64,000 nt of DNA, from assembly GCA_036387415.1 (NCBI GenBank), contig DASVTU010000030.1, positions 74,055-138,054 on the forward strand, read 5' to 3'. Source of the stretch: DASVTU01 sp036387415 (GTDB taxonomy: Bacteria; Acidobacteriota; Blastocatellia; Pyrinomonadales; Pyrinomonadaceae). The translations under genes were made by a program, and so were the position numbers. Below are positions 1-8,536 of this stretch, one piece after another (positions within the stretch are counted from its first letter, which is position 1; each line of letters starts with the position of its first letter). The notes beneath the pieces are model-generated. The model searched no databases, was not told the DNA's origin, and saw only the letters and a list, made by a program, of their open reading frames with translations.

Positions 1-3000
1 GCGCGCTTTCGCCCCGGAGACATCGTTGATGCTGATAAAGACGCCGCCCAGCGGGATGTTGTCGAACGACCATGCCCCCTGTGCATTCGTGTGCGCGTAG
101 AAGCGTTGCTGCCCGGTGGTACGCGAAAGCGTGAGGATGACATCCGCGCCGACGACGGGCGCGCCGCCGTCCTCCGACTTCACTGTGCCGACGATGCGAC
201 CCGCATCCTCAAGGCGCATCGTGAGATTCATCGTCTGGTTCGCAGTAAGTTGGCCGGAGGCTGTACCGACTCCGACGCGATTCGGAGCGGTCAGCTTGAG
301 CGAGAAGGAGCCGACGGGCGCGCCCTTAATCTCGTAATGGCCGTTGGCCTGCACCGCCGCGATGATGATGACAGGCGAGCCCCACACGTCGTTCGTATAG
401 GTGATAGTTCCGATGGCGAGCGGCGAGCCGTTGCTGTCGAGCGCGAAGCCTTCGATGTGGGCGGTTCCGGCCAGCGTCACGTCGGAATTGATGGTTGCGC
501 CGGGCTGCGTTCCCGTCACGGGTGTGGCCTCGCCCCGGTCGTAGCCAGTCGGGGCTTCGACCCGCACGCGCACTTCTCCCAGAGGGATGAACTCGATGCG
601 ATATGCGCCGTGCTCGTTCGTCGCGGCGCGGAAGGTGCGCCCGCCGACGAAGACCGTGACCTGCGCGCCCGCGACGGTTTGCGTCCCGCCCTGTTTGTAG
701 ACCGTGCCGATGAGCGTCTGGCTCGCTTCAAGCGTCACGTCGATGACCGTGTCGGCCAGCGGCTCGACGACGCCGGAGATTGTGCCGAAGGCCGAGCCGG
801 TCTGCCCGCCCGGTGCGTCCGAGACGTTGACCTGCACTCTGCCGACGGGAATCCCCGTGAAGCGATAACGGCCGTCGGCATCGGTCGTCGCGCGCAGACT
901 CGCCCCGCGAATGCCGGAGCCGTCCGCATAGATTTGCACCAGCGCGTGGTCAACCGGATTGCCGTTGGCCGTCACGCGTCCGGTCACAGCGCCTATGGAG
1001 AGCAGTTCGACGTTGACCGTCGCTACCTCGTCCTGAACTGTCAGCCGACCCGCTGAGCGACCGACCCGACCCGTGCGATTGTCGAAGATGTCGAGCGTGA
1101 AGTCGCCGACAGGGACATTGAGGAAGGTGAAGGAGCCGCGCTCCTCATCCGTGTCGGAAGTGATGGTGAACCCGACGGAGCGACCGCCGAGCCGCAACTC
1201 GACATCGCTCAGACCGATTGGCGTGGTGCCGCCCGGCATGAAGACCTTGCCCTTGACCGTGCCCGACGCGTGCAATTGAATCGTCACTTCGACCGTCGAG
1301 CCGACCGGCACGATGGCATCCGCGCGGCCTCCCAAGCCTCTCTGCGATGCGGAGATGGCATAGCGGCCTTCAAAGAGGTTGGCAAACTCAATCACGCCGC
1401 CGCTGTCGGGCGTAATCTCTGCGAAGCGTTGATGGTTCGGGAAGTTGCTGCCGCTGACAGTGATATGGCCGCTCTGCGCCGGATTGCCCGCGCCGTCGAT
1501 GACGCGCACGCGCAGTCCGCCCGTGCCGAGCAGGCGCATGTCGAAGACCGCGTCCTTGTTCTTCCCGACCGAGATGTAGATGCGATTGGTGCGCCCCGTC
1601 AGCGTGTCGGTGGCCGTGAGTGCGTAGTTACCGGCGGAGAAGACTTCCGCGAATTCGTAGTATCCATTCTCGTCCGTCCGCACGGTGACATCGGCCAGCG
1701 AGCCGCCGCTCAGAGCGACGCGCACGCCCGCGCCGACGGGCGTCGTGCCGTCGGGCTGGAAGATATGGCCTTGAATCTTGCCAGTGAGCGTGCTGACGAG
1801 CGTGAGATTGACCTCGGTGTCGCCGCCCGGCGCGAGGATTCCGCCTTCGCTCACGCGCGTCGGGAAGAAGGCGTTTGAAGTCGTCAGGCGGAACTTGCCC
1901 GGATTGATGCCATGAAGCGAGTAACTTCCATCCGCCGCCGACTGAACGGAGAGCGGCTGCGCGTCCGTGTCGATGATGCCGAAATATGGGCCAAGCGTAA
2001 GGATGGGGTGCGAGACGTAGGCGGTAAGTTGTGCGACGGTCGGCGTCGTGCCGTCGGGCTGGTAGATTTTGCCGTGAATGCTGCCGGGACGGAAAGTGGC
2101 GTTGCGTATCAACGTCTCGCCGCTCAGAACGATGACGGGCATGTTGACGGCTAGACCTTTGCCCGTGTCCACGAAGCGCAGTGTCAACTGTGAGTTAGGT
2201 CGCACGTTTTGCAGCTTGTAGTTGCCTTGCGTATCGGTTTCGGCGATGTTCGTGCCATCGGTCGTGACCTTCACGCCCGGCGCGGGCACGGGCGTCGTTG
2301 TTCCCTCCTTGACGATGAAGACGCGGCCTTCGAGTTGCGCCGGACGCAGAATCGAGATGTTGATGTTTGAAGTAATTTCTCCGAGGCGGACGAGTGCGAG
2401 AGCTGAGCCGGAGAGTCCCGTATTCGGGTCGGTGGCGGAGAGGGTGTGATTGCCCGCCGGTAATTCAAGCAGGGTATATTCGCCCTGCGCGTCGGTGCGT
2501 ACGGCGCGACCCCCGCCTGTGACGTGAGCGTTCGCAATGGGGATGCCGTTCTCGTCTGTCACACGCCCCGTCACAGACCCTTGTCCGGGCAGAGTGATGA
2601 AGACGCCGCTTATTTCGGGCTGCGCCGGAGAAAGCTGCACGGACTGTGAAGCGAACAGACCTGTGACGTAATCCCTCACCTCAAGAGAGACCGAGCCGAT
2701 TGGCAGATTCGATATTTTGAACTCGCCATCGCGCCCGGTGTAGTCGTAACCGACGGCGATGGCTCCGTCGCCTCTGTTGGAGGGGAAGCCGGGAATGCGT
2801 GCGTAGGCGACGACCAGCGCGCCGACGCCGGGGCTGCCGTCAGGCCGCACGACGCGACCGCGCACACTGCCTGAAAGCTGCTGCAAAGAGACGTTGACGG
2901 TAGCCGTCAGCCCCGGCCCGTCGATGTTACCTGCGGCGAGTCCTGAAGCGAGGCGCAAATCTCCCGACCCGACCGAGATGACCGACACGTTGCCGACCGG

Positions 3001-6000
3001 AATATCTTCGACCAGATAACGACCCTGCTCGTCGGTCTCGGTCACCTTCGTCCCGATAGCGTCTAAACTGGGGACGACCTGCACGAACGCCTTGGCGACA
3101 GGTCTGCCGCCGCTCGTCACCGTGCCCTGCACGTTGCCGCGCGCGAGGAAGACGAGGTCGAAGACCATGTGTTGGCCGTCGTAGGCAACGGAAGAACTGA
3201 GACGTTTCTCGGAGCGTGTGACGGGGTTGTTGACGGTGATGCTCAGGGGCGCGCAATCGCCGTCGCGCACGTAATCAATCGAATAACGGCCTTGCTCGTC
3301 CGTGTAGCGCACGGCGATGGGTGTGGGCGGCGGCGGGATGAGCGCCGCGCCGTCTTCGCATTCCCGCGACCAGTAAACGACTGGCGCATTGGCGACGGGC
3401 GTGCCGTCGGCGTTCATCACGCGGCCTGTCAAATACGCGCCCGGCGGTCGCCCCTGCGGCGAGACGCGCGCGCCGATGACGACACTGGACGGCGAAGGCG
3501 TCAGAGGCATCCTGCGCGAATCGTAGAGGCCGGACATGCTGAGTTCGCGCTGAATGTATGGGCCGACGGGCGCGTCGAGCGCGACGAAGGCGAAGCGGTC
3601 TCCGTAGTCGAGCTTAGCACCCGTCACTTTCACAGTGCCGCCCACCATCTCTGGCGGGTTGGAGTTCTTCAACGCGCCGCCCACGACCTTGTAGCGGCTG
3701 ATTGTTTCCGCCTCGGTCTTCGACATCGGCTTCGAGAAGAGAACGCCGACGAGCCGACCATACTTGTCGCCACCCGCCAGCACCTCCGGCGTCACCTGAA
3801 TAACGCCCACTACTTTCGGCGCAGGCTGGTTGAGCGTATTGACGTTGGCCGCGCCGAGCGATTGCCAGACGCCCGCACGCAACTCTTCGAGCACGGGAGC
3901 GACCGTGACGTTGAGAGGTCTGAAGACGATGCGATGCTTGCTGTCCTGACCGACCTGTACGCCGCTCCATGTGAGATGACGATAACTGCGACTCGTAGCC
4001 GCGACGAGGAGCGAGAGGTCAACCGTGCCCGCCTGCCAGCCGTGCAATTCCAGCGTCCACTGGTTCGGGTCGGGATTGGAAACGACGAGCATTTGGCCGA
4101 CCGTGCCCGTGTGCTCGCCGTTGAGCGGGTCAACGGCGTCGAGGCGCAGCGAGCCGCCCGCCTGCAAGTCGCCGAATCGCTCGCCGCCGTTCGCACCGAA
4201 GCCGACGCGCTGCCCGCCGCTGCTCACGAGCCGCGCGCCAAACGCAGGCGAGCCGGGCGTCTGCGTAGCGAGCACGGAGATAAACTGCGAGCGCGGAGAT
4301 TCGGCGTTGGCGAACTCCTGATGCAACTCAAGCGGCGACAGCGTCGTCTGCGCCGACGTGAGTCGCTTGAAGAATTCAGCGCCGAGACTGTCATACCAGA
4401 GATACCCCGCCGGAGTGTTGCGCGTCGCGTCGCCGAACCCTCCGTCGGGCTTCAACTCGCCTTGCCAGTCGCGCATCAGCGTGTCGAGCGTGACCGTCAC
4501 CGGCTCGCCGAAATCCGCGCGCATGCCAGCAATACCCATCTCGACGGCGCGCGCAATCACGGTCTGCTTCGCCACAGGCGCGACGCCTGATGGCAGCGAG
4601 CCGGGAGGCGCGTTGGCGACGCTCCACGCCTGCCCGAGCAGTTGTCTGCCAGCCTCGACCACGTCGGGCGGCAGGTGTTTGACGGGGTCGGGCAGAATCA
4701 GCGACTCGGGCGACAGGGGCACGTTGCGGTCGCCCACGCCCGTCACCAACGTAAGACCTGCGCTGACGCCCTCGCCAACCTTGACGTAAGAAGCCGTCAC
4801 TGCTCCGGTCACGTTCGCTCTCAATTTCCACTTGATGGTCGCCGAATCCTTGCTTGGAATTTCCTCTTTGAATTCTCGCCGTCCGTTGTCGGCTCCGATA
4901 AGTTCGGCTCCGCTGATGCTGTTGGCATTGAGTTGCGCGAACGCGCCGCGAATGGTGGTGGCGCCGGAGTTGAACATGGTCATGCCGAGTTCATACTGTT
5001 GACCGGCGCGCACGACGGACGGATGCGTGAAAGTGACGGCGAAGCTCGCGTCGCGCACGAGCACCGCGCCCGGCACTGCGCCCGACACTTGAACGGGCCC
5101 GGTCGGCAATCCGTCGAGCGTCGCGCTGAGGTCGAAGTTGACGGTGTGCAAACCCTCTTTCAAGCCTTCAAGCAGGAATGTTCCCTGTCCGGACTGCCCC
5201 GGCGCGAAACTCATGGTGTCGTCGGACGTGCCGTATTTTCCGTCTGCCCCGAGGCCATGCAGGTCAAGCTCTGTCACCCTTCCGGTGGTTTGCGTCTCGG
5301 CGATGCGAAGCGGGTCGTCGGACGCGTCGGCAGGCGTTCCGTTGTCTGGGAGCTTGGCCTTCGCGTGGAGATTGCGCAGCACCAGAGGCGTGCCGTCGGG
5401 CGCGCCGTTGGCAACAATCACAATCGCCTCGAAGAATTGATGGAGGAAGCCGACACGCCCCGGGAAGACGATGACGCCGGGAATGCGTATCGGCTCGCCG
5501 TCGAACTCAGGAGGCTCGGAGCCGCCCGTCTCGCTGCTCTCTCCACCCGAGTTCTGGGTCAGCATGACGGGCACGATGGTCGGCATGTCGATGCCCGGCG
5601 CGTTAATCGTCGGAGTTCCAACGACGGGACGCGGGTCGGCGACGCGGACGTTGGGAAAAGCGACGGGGATACTGATATTGCGAGCTTCGGAGGTAGTTCC
5701 TAGTCCTAAAGTGAAATTGAATGCGCGGTATGAATCATCGTTGAGGACAATACCTGCCTGTCGAATCTCTTCGAGGGATAACTCGTTAACGTGAACTTCT
5801 GAAATCAGAATCCTTTCTATCACCACGATGCCGCACGAATCCGGCGTCACGGCAGCTACCACGGGCGCACCTTCCGCGCCCGTATCCACGACACGGAGGT
5901 TCTGCAAAACGTGGTCGCCCGCGCGCGAGAGCGCAGGTATCGGGAGCATCTGGCCGACGGGCGCTTCAATCATGAGCGGCGCACTCAAAGATGGCCCCGT

Positions 6001-6528
6001 CAGTTCGCCGCGCACGCGGAAGTTAGGATTGAGTCCGGCCACGACCTGAGACGGGTCAGTGCCTTCCGGCACTTGCATGGTGGCGAGCACGCCAGTCGGC
6101 GTATTCTTCGGCACAGTTTGAGTCGCGGGGCTGGCCGTCACAGCCAATCCAATCAAATCGAAATCGGCTGCGGCCAGAATGGGCGCGAGTGAATCGGCTG
6201 CTGCCATTCCGGCCTCTGCCGTCACGGTTTCGCGCGCGGTCGGCTGCACAGCTTGGGTCGAACCCGCACCAGCGGCACGCGCTTTCGACGGTGCAGCTTT
6301 AGGCTGCGCGGTCGGACGCTTGGGTCGAACCCCCGCGCCGCGTGTGCCTTGATCCTGTGCGTCAACGCTCGTCGGAAACGGCTGCCCACCCAACAACAGT
6401 GCCACACAAATCGCGACCATAGAGAAGGCGATGAGCCATGTTCTTTTGCGAGCCGCTCGTCGTCGATGCCCGCCTGCCGTCGGCCTGCTCCGCTTCGTCG
6501 TCTTTGTTAATGCCATGTGGATTTTCAT
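1..6528 (-). CDS. Giant secreted protein with about 13 carboxypeptidase-regulatory-like repeats (partial, 3' end outside window)
   Basis: The minus strand stays open for 2176 codons from a start at 6528 to the left edge. The N-terminus has a basic stretch and one hydrophobic segment (about residues 23-40), an export signal. Residues about 60-1020 form an unassigned beta-rich ectodomain. From about residue 1029 the protein repeats a 75-100 residue module opening with a G-x-V-x-G-x-V-x-x-x-D-G pattern and containing T-D-x-x-G-x-Y and a later P-x-G element, as in CarboxypepD_reg-like/Cna_B-like folds. I count module starts near nucleotides 3440, 3140, 2875, 2577, 2325, 2080, 1780, 1540, 1265, 990, 710, 460 and 200. 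In-frame ATGs also lie at 6537 and 6516; none has a convincing ribosome site. Probably a surface stalk or adhesin; ligand unknown. Confidence 0.85.
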   Translation of the reverse strand, partial: MKIHMALTKTTKRSRPTAGGHRRRAARKRTWLIAFSMVAICVALLLGGQPFPTSVDAQDQGTRGAGVRPKRPTAQPKAAPSKARAAGAGSTQAVQPTARETVTAEAGMAAADSLAPILAAADFDLIGLAVTASPATQTVPKNTPTGVLATMQVPEGTDPSQVVAGLNPNFRVRGELTGPSLSAPLMIEAPVGQMLPIPALSRAGDHVLQNLRVVDTGAEGAPVVAAVTPDSCGIVVIERILISEVHVNELSLEEIRQAGIVLNDDSYRAFNFTLGLGTTSEARNISIPVAFPNVRVADPRPVVGTPTINAPGIDMPTIVPVMLTQNSGGESSETGGSEPPEFDGEPIRIPGVIVFPGRVGFLHQFFEAIVIVANGAPDGTPLVLRNLHAKAKLPDNGTPADASDDPLRIAETQTTGRVTELDLHGLGADGKYGTSDDTMSFAPGQSGQGTFLLEGLKEGLHTVNFDLSATLDGLPTGPVQVSGAVPGAVLVRDASFAVTFTHPSVVRAGQQYELGMTMFNSGATTIRGAFAQLNANSISGAELIGADNGRREFKEEIPSKDSATIKWKLRANVTGAVTASYVKVGEGVSAGLTLVTGVGDRNVPLSPESLILPDPVKHLPPDVVEAGRQLLGQAWSVANAPPGSLPSGVAPVAKQTVIARAVEMGIAGMRADFGEPVTVTLDTLMRDWQGELKPDGGFGDATRNTPAGYLWYDSLGAEFFKRLTSAQTTLSPLELHQEFANAESPRSQFISVLATQTPGSPAFGARLVSSGGQRVGFGANGGERFGDLQAGGSLRLDAVDPLNGEHTGTVGQMLVVSNPDPNQWTLELHGWQAGTVDLSLLVAATSRSYRHLTWSGVQVGQDSKHRIVFRPLNVTVAPVLEELRAGVWQSLGAANVNTLNQPAPKVVGVIQVTPEVLAGGDKYGRLVGVLFSKPMSKTEAETISRYKVVGGALKNSNPPEMVGGTVKVTGAKLDYGDRFAFVALDAPVGPYIQRELSMSGLYDSRRMPLTPSPSSVVIGARVSPQGRPPGAYLTGRVMNADGTPVANAPVVYWSRECEDGAALIPPPPTPIAVRYTDEQGRYSIDYVRDGDCAPLSITVNNPVTRSEKRLSSSVAYDGQHMVFDLVFLARGNVQGTVTSGGRPVAKAFVQVVPSLDAIGTKVTETDEQGRYLVEDIPVGNVSVISVGSGDLRLASGLAAGNIDGPGLTATVNVSLQQLSGSVRGRVVRPDGSPGVGALVVAYARIPGFPSNRGDGAIAVGYDYTGRDGEFKISNLPIGSVSLEVRDYVTGLFASQSVQLSPAQPEISGVFITLPGQGSVTGRVTDENGIPIANAHVTGGGRAVRTDAQGEYTLLELPAGNHTLSATDPNTGLSGSALALVRLGEITSNINISILRPAQLEGRVFIVKEGTTTPVPAPGVKVTTDGTNIAETDTQGNYKLQNVRPNSQLTLRFVDTGKGLAVNMPVIVLSGETLIRNATFRPGSIHGKIYQPDGTTPTVAQLTAYVSHPILTLGPYFGIIDTDAQPLSVQSAADGSYSLHGINPGKFRLTTSNAFFPTRVSEGGILAPGGDTEVNLTLVSTLTGKIQGHIFQPDGTTPVGAGVRVALSGGSLADVTVRTDENGYYEFAEVFSAGNYALTATDTLTGRTNRIYISVGKNKDAVFDMRLLGTGGLRVRVIDGAGNPAQSGHITVSGSNFPNHQRFAEITPDSGGVIEFANLFEGRYAISASQRGLGGRADAIVPVGSTVEVTIQLHASGTVKGKVFMPGGTTPIGLSDVELRLGGRSVGFTITSDTDEERGSFTFLNVPVGDFTLDIFDNRTGRVGRSAGRLTVQDEVATVNVELLSIGAVTGRVTANGNPVDHALVQIYADGSGIRGASLRATTDADGRYRFTGIPVGRVQVNVSDAPGGQTGSAFGTISGVVEPLADTVIDVTLEASQTLIGTVYKQGGTQTVAGAQVTVFVGGRTFRAATNEHGAYRIEFIPLGEVRVRVEAPTGYDRGEATPVTGTQPGATINSDVTLAGTAHIEGFALDSNGSPLAIGTITYTNDVWGSPVIIIAAVQANGHYEIKGAPVGSFSLKLTAPNRVGVGTASGQLTANQTMNLTMRLEDAGRIVGTVKSEDGGAPVVGADVILTLSRTTGQQRFYAHTNAQGAWSFDNIPLGGVFISINDVSGAKAR

Positions 6529-6570
6529 GACTCTCATTAAATAGAGGTTTCGGGGTGTCAAACGGTGAAG

Positions 6571-7954
6571 TCACCTGTGGAGCAGATAGCTGGTGGCAGT
6601 CACGGAAGGATTGAAGATAAGCTGCTGCCGCTTTCTTACTGGCTTGCACGGCAGAGTTAAGAAAATAGGGAGCGACCTTGTGGCTCGGTCGCGCGGGGAC
6701 AAACTCAAAAAACCGTTATTACTCGACGTACCCGGTGAAGCTAACTAACCTCTCCTGCGGATTCGTTCAGTTGGCGAACGCACGGCTTTAGACTACGTCT
6801 GATACTCCGCGCCGTGCTCTCCTAGCTCGCTCGACGGGTGTCAGATTGATTCTGATGAATGCGGAATAGTGTCTGATACAACCACTCTCAACTTGAGACT
6901 CATACCTTATGCTTCAGCATCAATCACAGCGCGGCCTTCTGTCATGGATGCTCATGCTCAAGTTGCTAATCGCAGGTAGCTTCAGTAACTCTTGGGTTTG
7001 TTAGCTGCTAGTGACTTCAGGTGCCGTAGTAGCCAACTGATTCAGGCAGGTTCATGGCAGGAGAAATAACGAATTATTTCTTCTGGAGAAAGACGAATAG
7101 CAGTAAGGTGAAGCTGCGTTGGAGCGACATCACCAACTGATTTTTACTGAGGTGAGAGGTTTACACATCTCTCGACCGAATTGATGAGGGCGCAGCCTAT
7201 AACAGCCTCGGAGAAATTGTCAAGGATAAATTCTGCTGTCTATGGGCACAGCTAAAACATTACAGTTAATGCCACAGCAAAATGTCGGTAGATTGCTCCT
7301 GCTGCCCGCAGGAGCAATAATTCTCTCGGAATCACCCTCGTGAATCAGAATAAGTCCCAATCCGGGGTTACCGCGAGATGGGCAAGTCGCTGGAAGACAC
7401 TCCGCCATCATCAGCCTACGAACTCCCTGCCTGGAAGCTCTTAAAGCATTGTGAAGCGCGCACCTCTTACTCTGGAGGCCCGTCAGGTCATCGCACCCTT
7501 CAAGGGTTCTTTATCTACGGCTCGATACGCCCGCGAAGTAATGTGCGTTCGTAGCATGGCTCGTCTAGTTATGCATCGGCGTCACATTGCACAAACCCTG
7601 CGCCGCGTGCGCTTCGGGAGAAGGTCTTTATGTCGATGCTCAAGCATGTAAACGAGTTTTTGATACGAAATAACCTAGCAGCCGCGCGGCCTGTGCGAGA
7701 CTCCCCTCCGAGTAGTAGACGTGTTCCATTTAATTTCCATCTGCCGCTCTCTTGAAATTGGAGAGGGAAACGATGGCTTTAGCCGAGGAGCCGTCCGGTT
7801 ACTCAGTAATGCGTTGAGTGGGTGCGAAAACTATCTGCGGGGCATTATTTTCCGCTGAAGTTGGGTCAGTGTTAGAAGCAGGCGCGGAGGTGTGCTAAAT
7901 TCTTGTCCCCGACCCGCGCTCGCCTTTGCTGCGCTGAGAACCTGAAACGCACTT
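6571..7954. other. Gene-poor spacer
   Basis: About 1.4 kb between the divergent giant-protein gene and the sigma factor, lower in GC than its neighbours. Only unconvincing reading frames of 63 and 66 codons (7220-7411 minus, 7451-7651 plus) are present, with no domain I recognise. A short GC-rich hairpin (6-bp stem) lies at 6671-6691. Both upstream genes must have promoters here, but I could not pick clear -35/-10 pairs. It may hold decayed sequence. Confidence 0.4.
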
Positions 7955-8536
7955 ATGACAAATCCCACCTCGCATGAAGTCACTCAACTGCTCGCGGCTT
8001 GGGGAGACGGCGACGGAGAGGCTCTCGAACGGCTCGTTCCCGTCGTTCATGCAGAATTGCGTCGGCTCGCCCGCCGCTATCTGAGCCGCGAGCGGCAGGG
8101 GCACACGTTGCAAACTTCCGCACTCATCAACGAAGCCTACGCGCGACTCATCAACTGGAAGGAGGCGCGCTTCGAGAACCGTGCACACTTCTTCGGGGTC
8201 TCGGCGCAGTTGATGCGTCGCATCCTTGTGGATTTCGCTCGCTCACGTCCGCGTGCGGAGGGCGAAGTAGCTCGCCACGTCCCGCTCGACGAAGCACTAG
8301 TCGTCTCCGCTGAACGCGACCCCGACCTAGTTGCGCTCGACGAGGCGTTAGTCGAATTAGCCAAACTCGATGAGCGCAAGGCGCGCGTCGTTGAGATGAA
8401 GTTCTTCGGCGGGCTGTCAGTTGAAGAGATGGCCGAGGTATTGAAGGTCTCCGAAGTGACAGTCATGCGCGAATGGGCGAAGGCGCGTGCGTGGCTCTAC
8501 CGCGAATTGAGCGCGAAGGGCGAGGATGCAGGCTGA
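7955..8536 (+). CDS. ECF-family RNA polymerase sigma factor
   Basis: A 193-residue sigma-70-like protein of the ECF type often found beside kinases in Acidobacteria and Planctomycetes. Region 2 occupies about residues 25-95 (ELRRLARRYLSRER, then QTSALINEAYARL). Region 4 lies at about 128-185 and holds a helix-turn-helix around LSVEEMAEVLKVSEVTVMREW. There is no anti-sigma gene next to it. The stop overlaps the start of the Ser/Thr kinase gene by 11 nt, which implies translational coupling and suggests the kinase takes part in its control (inference). No strong Shine-Dalgarno precedes the ATG. Confidence 0.93.
   Translation: MTNPTSHEVTQLLAAWGDGDGEALERLVPVVHAELRRLARRYLSRERQGHTLQTSALINEAYARLINWKEARFENRAHFFGVSAQLMRRILVDFARSRPRAEGEVARHVPLDEALVVSAERDPDLVALDEALVELAKLDERKARVVEMKFFGGLSVEEMAEVLKVSEVTVMREWAKARAWLYRELSAKGEDAG

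Noticed and set aside
3169..4590. Long plus-strand reading frame (473 codons) and others opposite the first 6.5 kb
   Set aside because: It is Arg/Ala-rich low-complexity translation antisense to the giant repeat protein, whose minus frame shows coherent modules for its whole length.
6671..6691. Short GC hairpin upstream of the giant gene as terminator
   Set aside because: Six-base stem without a T-run and far from any gene end.
7220..7651. Two small frames in the gene-poor spacer (63 and 66 codons)
   Set aside because: No ribosome sites, domain or neighbouring partner; not supported as genes.
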